Source: Candidatus Omnitrophota bacterium
GTDB lineage: Bacteria > Omnitrophota > Gorgyraeia > Duberdicusellales > Duberdicusellaceae
Direction: 5' to 3'
Assembly (NCBI GenBank): GCA_021159015.1
Contig: JAGGSQ010000052.1
Location: 1-35,019 of the forward strand
DNA: 35,019 nt
A program made the translations under genes and the position numbers. Numbering within the stretch: position 1 is the stretch's first letter; the number at the start of each line of letters is the position of its first letter. Below the pieces are notes generated by a model. That model saw only the letters and a list, made by a program, of their open reading frames with translations, was not told the DNA's origin and did not search any database. Of the stretch, positions 1-6,859 are shown piece after piece.

Positions 1-52
1 TTTATCAATTTAGCAATTTAGCAGTTTATCAGTTTATCAATTTATCAGTTTG
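1..52. repeat. 8-bp degenerate tandem repeat, TTTA(T/G)CA(A/G)
   Basis: Six back-to-back 8-bp units fit TTTA(T/G)CA(A/G), followed by a partial TTT. The array begins at or before the window edge. It overlaps the 3' end of the radical SAM gene: the TGA stop (37-39, read on minus) and the codons for the last residues (KLIN) are made of repeat units. Arrays of this sort are usually intergenic and spread by slippage; here one has run into, or defined, a coding end. Confidence 0.85.
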
Positions 53-1164
53 ACATTCATCTGCTCTGCTGTGGCTTTTGCCAGTTCACAATAATAAGCA
101 ACAGGGGCCTCTTCATCACCTGTCTCTAAATACGCCCTTGCTGGGCAGTGATAGCAAATAGCCCTTAAAGGGCAATCCTTACATTTAGAATCTGTCTTAA
201 ACTTTTCTTTTAAAAGTTGAGGAAAACGCTTATAGAAACCTTCTCTAAATGATTCTTTCTTTAAATCAGAACTGAATTTTTCACTGAATTGACAGAATTT
301 CAGTATTCCATAGGGATTGATAAAAAATTGACTCATCCAGGCATTACAGCGATAAAGAAATTCTCTATCTCTATTTAAATCAGGAAAACCTGCTTTTAAT
401 CCATTTTGGTATTCTTCCCAAATTTCCGGGTCCTTTTTTCTAAGCTCCAACAACTCCTCAGGAGAAAGTCTAAATTCAGTGGGAGTTTTATCGCCATTTA
501 ATCTGGGATATATCATGGGGTCGTACTTGAAATAGTATCTATTCTTTGAAGGTTTACCTAAGAGTTCTTGCGCCCATCTTTTTATTTTAGCAATCTCATT
601 TTTATTCTGTTTAAGGCAATTGGACTTCAAAATTAAAGGTAATTTTTTTTCTTTCAATTTTTTAATATTTTCTATAACTTTTTCAAATGAGCCTTCCACT
701 TGAGTAATCGCTTCGTAGGCGCTTTTGGTTATCCCATTCAAAGTAATCTCTATGGAATAAGGAGGAGATTTTACCAAATAATCAATAATCTTATCTGTAA
801 AAAGTGTACCATTGGTAAATAAGGTAATGATAAACCCTTTGTTTCTGGCATAAGCATAAATCTTCAAGAAATCGTCTCTGATTAAAGGCTCTCCTCCAGT
901 AAAAGTGAGCCACAAACAGCCTTCTTTGTGGATTTCATCCAGAATTTCTTTCCACTCTTTAGTTGTTAATTCTCGGTTCTCTAACGTGTGACGTGTGACG
1001 TGTGACGTGTGACGTGTTGTATGTTTCCCCTCACTTCCTTTACAATAACAGTGAACGCAATTCAGATTACATCTATAGGTAAGTTCAATCTGACTATTTA
1101 AAGGATACTGGTCTTTTTTATTAGCTAAATTCCCATAGAAATGACCTCCGCTTATCTCTTCCAT
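37..1164 (-). CDS. Radical SAM/SPASM peptide-modifying enzyme (RiPP maturase)
   Basis: A 375-residue radical SAM protein of the PqqE/AlbA-like type that would install a crosslink or similar change in the neighbouring precursor peptide, using S-adenosylmethionine and iron-sulfur clusters. The cluster motif CNLNCVHC gives Cys32, Cys36 and Cys39; a GGEP motif follows. The C-terminal third has a SPASM-type cysteine set (CNAW, KFCQF, CKDCPLRAICYHC, YYC) for auxiliary clusters. I chose the ATG at 1164 because GGGGAAG precedes it with good spacing; the frame stays open upstream to 1233 but that part overlaps the precursor gene. Odd features: a His/Thr-rich stretch between the cluster motif and GGEP is encoded by a 7-bp tandem repeat, and the stop lies in an 8-bp repeat. 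It is the last gene of the peptide cassette. The family assignment is strong; the product is unknown. Confidence 0.88.
   Translation of the reverse strand: MEEISGGHFYGNLANKKDQYPLNSQIELTYRCNLNCVHCYCKGSEGKHTTRHTSHVTRHTLENRELTTKEWKEILDEIHKEGCLWLTFTGGEPLIRDDFLKIYAYARNKGFIITLFTNGTLFTDKIIDYLVKSPPYSIEITLNGITKSAYEAITQVEGSFEKVIENIKKLKEKKLPLILKSNCLKQNKNEIAKIKRWAQELLGKPSKNRYYFKYDPMIYPRLNGDKTPTEFRLSPEELLELRKKDPEIWEEYQNGLKAGFPDLNRDREFLYRCNAWMSQFFINPYGILKFCQFSEKFSSDLKKESFREGFYKRFPQLLKEKFKTDSKCKDCPLRAICYHCPARAYLETGDEEAPVAYYCELAKATAEQMNVKLIN
984..1017. repeat. 7-bp tandem repeat (ACGTGTG) inside the radical SAM gene
   Basis: Four exact copies of ACGTGTG (984-1011) plus a partial fifth. Since 7 is not a multiple of 3, each copy shifts the frame, so three copies are needed to restore phase; read on minus they give the low-complexity peptide TTRHTSHVTRHT. 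The array lies between the Cys32-Cys39 cluster motif and the GGEP motif of the enzyme, where related proteins usually continue directly from the cluster motif into helix 1. The reading frame is nevertheless kept. Confidence 0.9.
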
Positions 1165-1216
1165 TACTCTTCCCCTGTAGTATAGTAGTATGGAATCACC
1201 AAAAAATAAAAAAGAC

Positions 1217-1462
1217 CTAAGAAGAAACCACACTGGAAGAAGCAGAGATAGACCATCCTGGGGAACTGAAAGTAGTGACTAAATACTTATCAGGACCCGC
1301 ACTACAAAAATGGCTATTTCTTGAAAGAGCAAGTCTATATCTTCCCCCCGGAGTGGCATGTATCGTTCTACCCGCCCAATAACAAGTACACCACAACACC
1401 GCCTGCTCAGGATTGAGTTTAATTCTGGTAACTCTGGGTCTGAATTTTGGTTTTCTTCCCAT
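1217..1462 (-). CDS. Putative radical-SAM-modified RiPP precursor peptide
   Basis: An 81-residue peptide between the RRE protein and the radical SAM enzyme, started by an ATG with an excellent ribosome site (AAAGGAGGTG, 8 bases away). The first 23 residues are basic and leader-like, ending in IKLNPEQAVL; this resembles the xPxIxxVxLxPEEAVL leaders seen on precursors of radical-SAM RiPPs in environmental genomes. The putative core follows at once with Trp24-Cys25-Thr-Cys27-Tyr-Trp29, then glycines, aromatic residues, a third cysteine at position 53, and a Ser/Val tail. No signal peptide is seen. The expected role is to be bound through its leader by the PqqD-like protein, modified by the radical SAM enzyme and then cleaved. 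Position, ribosome site and leader motif support this; the modification and activity cannot be read from sequence. Confidence 0.75.
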   Translation of the reverse strand: MGRKPKFRPRVTRIKLNPEQAVLWCTCYWAGRTIHATPGGRYRLALSRNSHFCSAGPDKYLVTTFSSPGWSISASSSVVSS

Positions 1463-1552
1463 AACTTAACACCTCCTTTTTTGTTCTACTCCTTATATTT
1501 CAAGAAGTTTTTGCACTTTTTAGTATGGAATGCGTATATAAGGTTTACCAAT

Positions 1553-1834
1553 TCAAACAAGTGCTTTTATCTCCTTCAAATCATTTAAAAATTGCAAAAG
1601 TTCTTTCTCTACCTCCTCAGGTGTGGCACCAAATCTTTTTAGAATCTCCTTCTTAATCTCATCCAATGTTTTCTTCCCATCAATCAGATTCCATACCGTC
1701 TGTCCTACTTTATTTAAGGTATAGATATAGTCGGCCTCCTCAGATGTCTTATAAATAGGGATTAAAATTGTCTCATCTTCAATCACCCTCATCACAAAAT
1801 CTGGATTCCTTTTTAGAACTAAACTGTTGTCCAT
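1553..1834 (-). CDS. PqqD-like RiPP recognition element (RRE) protein
   Basis: A 93-residue stand-alone PqqD-family protein, the usual size for this fold. The motif LNKVGQTVWNLIDGKKTLDEI in the middle is the family hallmark (here residues about 40-60, with the W and the D-G pair visible), and the C-terminal helices carry the charged EEVEKELLQFLNDLKE pattern. These proteins bind the leader of a precursor peptide and present it to a radical SAM enzyme. It is started by ATG with AAAGGGGG upstream. It lies directly before the precursor and the enzyme, and about 30 bases after the decayed peptidase, so the four are one cassette. Confidence 0.88.
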   Translation of the reverse strand: MDNSLVLKRNPDFVMRVIEDETILIPIYKTSEEADYIYTLNKVGQTVWNLIDGKKTLDEIKKEILKRFGATPEEVEKELLQFLNDLKEIKALV

Positions 1835-1856
1835 CTCTATCCCCCTTTCAATAATT

Positions 1857-1968
1857 TAGCTATCTTAAGACCTACTCTTAAAAGGATTCAGCATAACAAT
1901 AACACGATTAATAAATTGCTGATACTTTATGGTAAGATTTTTAATATGATTTTTCCTTAAGATAGCTA
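1857..1968. repeat. 13-bp perfect inverted repeat around the peptidase 3' end
   Basis: TAGCTATCTTAAG at 1857-1869 is repeated exactly in reverse complement at 1956-1968, 86 bases apart. The left arm covers the restored stop of the broken peptidase gene and lies just upstream of the pqqD-like gene's ribosome site. It could form a long-range stem in the transcript or be the ends of a small miniature element; the interior (86 bases) reads as peptidase coding sequence, which argues against a recent insertion. Confidence 0.5.
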
Positions 1969-2268
1969 TGACTCTTCCTTTAACCATATCCTTACTTACA
2001 AGCTCAATTGATTTTGAATTATCACCTCACTATAAAGCAAATATCTCTGTTTACCCTTAATCTTTTTTACCAAGCGATGGCAAACCAGTTGGTTACTCTT
2101 AACATATAGAATTATATCACCTATTTTTAAATCTTTAAAGGAGGTTTTCTTAACTATCAGCTTATCCTTTGACCTTAAAAATGGCCACATATTAAAACCT
2201 GTCGCTTCGAAAAAAAATAAATCTGGAGATTCCTGCTTTAAAGCCATAATCTTATCTCTCTGTGTCAT
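1865..2268 (-). pseudogene. Frameshifted S24/S26-type peptidase of the RiPP cassette
   Basis: The first part (2268 down to about 2028) encodes a S24/S26 signal-peptidase-like protein: an ATGFNMWPFL box, KIGDIILY, then QLVCHRLVKK. Near 2025 one G appears to be missing in GAGG(G)TGAT; shifting frame restores a family-like end (GDNSKSIELVS, then KGRVIAIL) running to a stop at 1865, about 134 residues in all. Without the shift the frame ends at 1996. The expected catalytic serine of the G-x-S-M-x-P box is Asn26 (codon at 2191-2193), a second lesion. The ATG at 2266-2268 overlaps the end of the GT39 remnant; the frame is open up to 2304. Such peptidases accompany radical-SAM peptide genes and are thought to cleave leaders. 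It is probably inactive, unless one base was lost in sequencing, which would not explain the Asn. Confidence 0.75.
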
Positions 2269-3826
2269 CTTTAACTTTGAATATACGAATTGCTGCAAGA
2301 CCATTGGGATAATAAATAGTTTTAATCGGTGTTGTCTCAGGATGGTTAATTTTAAAGTGTTTCCACAGCCAACTAAATTCGCCTCCTCGATAATCCTCGG
2401 GGTGGGATTCTGGCGCCCAGACTATATAATAAACACCTTTCCTATGCTGTCCTATCTGTCTTTTTGGTCCACCATAAAACTCATCCCCTATAGCAGTATT
2501 AAACAGATAATAATTAAGGTAATATGTGTAGTGGCTCCATTGATGAATCGGTTATTATCCCATAATTCTTAATATCAGGAACTCGGCTTAAATACTGAGC
2601 TGCTTCTTTACAGCCATAACTATTAAATCGGCATTCTTCCAGGTTAAAAGGTGCAATTTGATAATAATGCACTATTTGAAAGACCTCTGTAAAGATTAGC
2701 CCCGTACAAAGAAAGATTCCTGTAAAAAACAATAATCTACACTTAAAGAAAGCCTTTTTTATAGCGTAGTTAAATATCTCTGCGAAAAGTTTAGCTATTA
2801 CAATCAAAAAAGGTACTAAAATAATAATATATCTGGCTTGAAAAAATTTTACACCTGAAATAGCACCTAAACCACCTAAACCTAACCAGATTAAAAGAAT
2901 TTTATCTGAAACTTCTCTGCGACAGAAAGAAATAAATATTGAAAACAAAACAATGAGAAGTGTCGTCCTACTTATTAACAACGGAGAATTCAGAGCTTTA
3001 CCATAGAGAACAGAACCAGACGAATTAAAAAATAGGGCTTTAAATACTACGGGGCTATTATTTTTGAAATTTATCAATGACTTAATAAAAAAACAGCCAG
3101 AGTATCCTTAAAAGGTTCATCCTGATAGTACAAACGGTAAACCTTTCCTAAATATTGGTTATTTGACCTGTTATTTGCAAAAATATGAGTGGAGATAAAA
3201 TTACAAGAAATATCAATATACCTAATAAAAATACTCCTGGTCTAAGCCAATAAAGTTCTTTTCTTAAAAACACTAATGTTACCAAAAAAATGGGAACAAA
3301 AAGTAAGGAAGCCTGATAGGTATAGAATGAACCCACACTAAGAAAAAGGCAGGAAAGCAAAAACCATAAATTGCTTTTTTTGTTAATAGACTTAACCAAA
3401 GATAAAAAAATTAAACATCCCAAAAGAGGTGTTTCAATCGTAGCCGCTCCTACTCTACTTTGAATTATATGCCAGGGTAAAAAACACAGTAACAGCGCAG
3501 ATATTAGTCTTGCTCTTTCCCCATACATCTTTTTTGTTAACATATAAATCAGGATAACCGTGAATACGCCAATTAAAACTGAGGGCATACGAATGATATA
3601 TATAGGATCAGAAAAAATCTTGTTTGTAAAAAAGTTAAGTAACTAAAGAAAGGCCGGATATATCCATGAAAACAAGAAACCGGAATACCCATAAATTTAT
3701 CAAAATTGCTTAAGGAACCAATAGTCCATGTTGCTTCATCGTGATTAAGAGGAAAAAGTGTTAAGTTATATGCTCTAATAAAAAAGATAAAACAAAGATA
3801 AAACACAGTAATACTTTAAATCTCAT
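2252..3826 (-). pseudogene. Decayed GT39/PMT-family membrane glycosyltransferase
   Basis: Pieces in changing frames together give a protein of about 520 residues like the ArnT/PMT-type glycosyltransferases that move a sugar from a lipid-phosphate donor at the outer face of the inner membrane. The N-terminal loop has FPLNHDEATW, the place of the catalytic acidic residue of this family; then come several membrane segments and a soluble C-terminal part ending YYPNGLAAIRIFKVKDDTER. Frame changes are needed near 3780-3785 (run of six A), 3628-3633 (six A), about 3155-3170, 3087-3093 (seven A) and about 2525-2531. The original start is the ATG at 3824-3826, overlapping the stop of the GT9 gene by the ATGA pattern; the stop at 2252 overlaps the peptidase start. 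With at least five shifts it cannot make a full protein. Confidence 0.8.
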
Positions 3827-5040
3827 CTCTCCTCTATAGACAAAATAGACTTCATTGCCTTATAAACTTCATCTGGTCTAATCATCTTCAAACACCTGTT
3901 ATTTTTGCAAGCAGAAGAGCGATGATTAAAAATAGAAAAACAAGGAGAACAGATAAGATTTATATATATTACATAAGTCTCTCCTAAAGGAGCAAAAACA
4001 ATAGGACTTTCCGGTCCAAATATAACAAATTTTTTTATTGGAGTTAACGAAGCCAGATGAGCTAAACCACAATCATAGGTAATCAAAACCTCAGCTATAG
4101 CAAAAAGAATTAACAATTCTGAAAGAGTAGTTTTTCCGTTGAGATTTATACAACGGTTACTATTAATAGCCTCACAAAATCTCTTTGCCTTATGGGAGAA
4201 ATCTGCTTTTCCTACAACAACAATAAAATTTCTATCGTTCTCTAATATTCTTCTACAGAGAACAATAAAATTCTCTAATGGCCATTCTCTTAAAGGAAGG
4301 GTACCCTCTCCTGGATTAACAAGAAACAATTTTGCTCCTCTGTTTATCCCTAAATTTTGTAATTTCTTTAACATTCTTTCTTTTTTCTCCTCAGAGACAA
4401 TAAACTCAGGCAAACTAACTTCTTCTCTATTAATAACTCTTTTTAAGTCCGGGGTATCTTTCCTATCAAATTCAACTACTTGCAAAAAAGACAGAAAAGA
4501 TTTACTTATATGAATCATAGGATTGTACTGAATCTTGTGAGTCAATAAATTCCCTCGATATAAACCTTCAAGGGCATAATGATAAAACCCAATTCTTCTT
4601 TTCGCTCCTATCACAAAAGAAAATAAAACTGTAAAACGAGAAAAAAATTCTAAATCAAAAGCAACATCTATATTTTCTTTTCTCAATTTTTTTACCGCTC
4701 TTAAGGTATCTAAAACAAATAAGCAGACTGTGCTCTTCCTTATAGTCAATATCTTATCTGTAGAGATAATTCTCAATATCTCTAGAAGGGCTTTGTTTTC
4801 TTTAAAGCTAAGAAAGAAAACATCCGCTCGAGGGTATTTCTCTTTAAAATGTTTAATTAAAGGATAACTTAAAATAATACTTCCCATCTCTGACAATTTA
4901 ATAAATAACACCTTAGCTACTTCTTTCTCTTTCTTCTCTCGATAAGAAAATAATTTCCAAATATAGTTTATACCGCTAAATAGAAAACACAGAGGGATAC
5001 CTATCCAATAGTCTATTTTTTTCATGAATTCAATAGTCAT
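3823..5040 (-). CDS. GT9-family glycosyltransferase (heptosyltransferase-like)
   Basis: A 405-residue protein of the ADP-heptose:LPS heptosyltransferase family (GT9). After an N-terminal hydrophobic stretch (residues about 11-30) comes VLFIKLSEMGSIILSYPLI, the family's usual opening; the second Rossmann domain has VNPGEGTLPLREWPLENF and LITYDCGLAHLASL followed by VIFGPESP, the nucleotide-sugar binding signatures. A cysteine cluster near the end (ICSPCF ... SACKNNRCL) is common in this family in anaerobic Gram-negative lineages. It probably adds a sugar to a lipid-linked envelope glycan. The start ATG overlaps the stop of the decayed gene upstream, and its stop overlaps the start of the broken GT39 gene. 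It is intact between two pseudogenes, so its pathway may have been curtailed. Confidence 0.85.
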   Translation of the reverse strand: MTIEFMKKIDYWIGIPLCFLFSGINYIWKLFSYREKKEKEVAKVLFIKLSEMGSIILSYPLIKHFKEKYPRADVFFLSFKENKALLEILRIISTDKILTIRKSTVCLFVLDTLRAVKKLRKENIDVAFDLEFFSRFTVLFSFVIGAKRRIGFYHYALEGLYRGNLLTHKIQYNPMIHISKSFLSFLQVVEFDRKDTPDLKRVINREEVSLPEFIVSEEKKERMLKKLQNLGINRGAKLFLVNPGEGTLPLREWPLENFIVLCRRILENDRNFIVVVGKADFSHKAKRFCEAINSNRCINLNGKTTLSELLILFAIAEVLITYDCGLAHLASLTPIKKFVIFGPESPIVFAPLGETYVIYINLICSPCFSIFNHRSSACKNNRCLKMIRPDEVYKAMKSILSIEER

Positions 5041-5742
5041 CTTATTTTTTTCTTCAAGGATTCTGAGATTGCTCTAAAAATATAGAAAAAACGATTTCGA
5101 TAAAAAAATCCTGTTTTTTTATCGTAAGGTTTAAGCCCATAGAATTTAGCAAACTGTTCTTGGAGGATGTTTAAAATATACTTTATTAGTTCTCCCAAAG
5201 ATCATAAAGAAGAAAATGGGACTTAAGATAAAGATTTTTAATTCTGCAAACTTTTTATAGAAAAAGTATTCCTCCTTATAAAATTTTGTATACTCTTTTT
5301 CTCCCAGAAGATAATCTTAACTCTTTCCATATTGCTGACGGAGCATCAACTTCTGAAAGAAATTTAGCTTGATAAAGGATAAAAAATAAAGCTGCATAAA
5401 GGCTGTATTTTCTACTTGTATTTAAACAATAATCTCAGTCAAAATGATAAGCATATTTATAATACTACATCATATGCATTTTTAAGACAGAGCGTTCTAC
5501 CATAGCGGCGATTATGTAAAACTAAACTAAAGAGTGCATCTTCCAGGGAAAAGTAATTTTATTAATTTCCCGTCTATATCAACTTCTCACTCTCTCTGCC
5601 AGATCTCTACTAAAATCGTACGACTCTTTCTTTTAAAATCAAGCCCCTAATGCAATTCCACAAAAGGCAATCTTCTCCTCTTCCCATAAAAGGCAAAATG
5701 ACACTGATTATTCTTCCAATAATTTTCCTTATAGTTAACCAT
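5037..5742 (-). pseudogene. Heavily decayed gene, envelope-polysaccharide context
   Basis: About 700 bases between the O-antigen-ligase-like gene and the GT9 gene carry coding traces in all three minus frames but no long frame. Both ends still fit an operon gene: an ATG at 5740-5742 overlaps the upstream stop, and a final frame ending FYIFRAISESLKKKIR stops with the TGA that overlaps the GT9 ATG. Traces in between include KYSLYAALFFILYQAKFLSE, KEEYFFYKKFAELK and LVLHNRRYGRTLCLKNAYDV, broken by frame changes and in-frame stops (for example near 5590 and 5535). One alternative reading near the start (RIISVILPF) looks like the opening of a GT2 glycosyltransferase, but this is weak. The family is not recognised; that it is a dead gene of about 235 codons is well supported. 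Confidence 0.65.
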
Positions 5743-6850
5743 CCTTTTTGTCTATCATTCCTGCAATCACAAACCAAACAAAACTAAGCTGGAATACGTA
5801 AAAGTCAATATCTATAAGATTGTGCAGAAGAAAAAACAAATTAGTAAGAAAAAGAATCAGAGAAAGACTGCCTGTGCTATTAAATGCCGCTCTGGCGCTT
5901 GTCTTTAGAATATATACGACAAAGGCAGTAAAGCCTAAAAACCCCAGAATTCCATAGTCAAGCCACATCTGCAAAAACACGTTGTGGCAGTACATAATAC
6001 CAGTATAAAGATAATAACCCCCTGCACCGCAGCCTGTCAAAGGATAGCGGGCGATAAGCAGAAATGCTCTCTGCCAGAAATGCAGCCTCTGCCAGAAAGA
6101 AAAAGAAGGCGTAGCTATGACAACAGAGTTTTGACGCAGGATAAATATAAAAAATATTACCAAGAAAGCAGCAAGAAGAAAAAAAACAAACTGCACCTTA
6201 GCCTTTCTTTTCGTAAGCAGTAAGTAAACACTTAAGACAACGCTCAGGCAGAATAAAGCACCTAAGGAACGGCTCAAAATAACCAAAGACATAAAAACTA
6301 CACCCAGAATAACCTGCCAAACTTTTTCTCTTTCCTTATAACTTACTCCCAGATTAAGGATAAAAGCTAAAGACATAAAAGACCCTAAGGTATTGGGCAA
6401 AAGAAAAGGGAAAAAGGCGCGGTTCTGGCGCAGGAAGTATTCAGCAAAAGGATTGTTTATATTAGACTCCCTTAAGTAAGAAAGAATATGCCCTTTGCCA
6501 ATGAAAAAGGCATAGAAAGAAACCAAAGAAACCAAAAAGGAAGAGAAAACCAAGGCGCGCATTATCTTTTGACTATCCAAAGACCTGCCTATTATAAAGC
6601 TCAGAAAACCAAAAACAAATATATAGTACTGGCGCCAGAAAATAATACGGCTGGGTGAGAAGGAAAGAGAAAACAATAAATAGAGAGAAGCCAGAGAAAA
6701 AAGCAATAATACTTTTGCGTTTACTCTCAATTGTCTTCTCATAAGGAGTATCAAAAAGAAGAGGAAAAAGCCTACTGACCAAATCTGACTAAAAACAGGA
6801 AAGGCCCATTTATTAATGAGAAAACGCGTGGCAAAGAGGAGATTAAGCAT
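5735..6850 (-). CDS. O-antigen ligase/polymerase-like membrane protein (Wzy_C family)
   Basis: A 371-residue inner-membrane protein with about ten hydrophobic segments. A periplasmic loop late in the sequence reads RYPLTGCGAGGYYLYTG then CHNVFLQMWLDYGILGFLGF; the G-x-G-x-x-x-Y and H-N-x-(8-10)-G-x-x-G pattern is typical of the Wzy_C (O-antigen ligase) family, which joins or polymerises lipid-linked glycans at the periplasmic face. It starts nine bases after purM ends and overlaps the start of the decayed gene. It is shorter than many ligases (about 400 or more) but complete in topology. Whether it is a WaaL-type ligase or a Wzy-type polymerase cannot be told. Confidence 0.8.
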   Translation of the reverse strand: MLNLLFATRFLINKWAFPVFSQIWSVGFFLFFLILLMRRQLRVNAKVLLLFSLASLYLLFSLSFSPSRIIFWRQYYIFVFGFLSFIIGRSLDSQKIMRALVFSSFLVSLVSFYAFFIGKGHILSYLRESNINNPFAEYFLRQNRAFFPFLLPNTLGSFMSLAFILNLGVSYKEREKVWQVILGVVFMSLVILSRSLGALFCLSVVLSVYLLLTKRKAKVQFVFFLLAAFLVIFFIFILRQNSVVIATPSFSFWQRLHFWQRAFLLIARYPLTGCGAGGYYLYTGIMYCHNVFLQMWLDYGILGFLGFTAFVVYILKTSARAAFNSTGSLSLILFLTNLFFLLHNLIDIDFYVFQLSFVWFVIAGMIDKKDG

Positions 6851-6859
6851 TGATAACTA

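Noticed and set aside
984-1017. CRISPR-like array
   Set aside because: Units are only 7 bases, directly adjacent and without spacers; it lies in a coding gene and no cas gene is present.
37-1233. Longer start (GTG at 1233) for the radical SAM enzyme
   Set aside because: The extra 23 residues overlap the precursor gene, have no ribosome site, and the ATG at 1164 has one; the family also begins near there.
1200-5742. Frameshifts as pure sequencing error across the left end
   Set aside because: The purine, leuS and competence genes over 15 kb show no shift despite similar A/T runs, and the 5037-5742 remnant also has in-frame stops not due to single indels. Errors at single sites (2025, 29296) remain possible.
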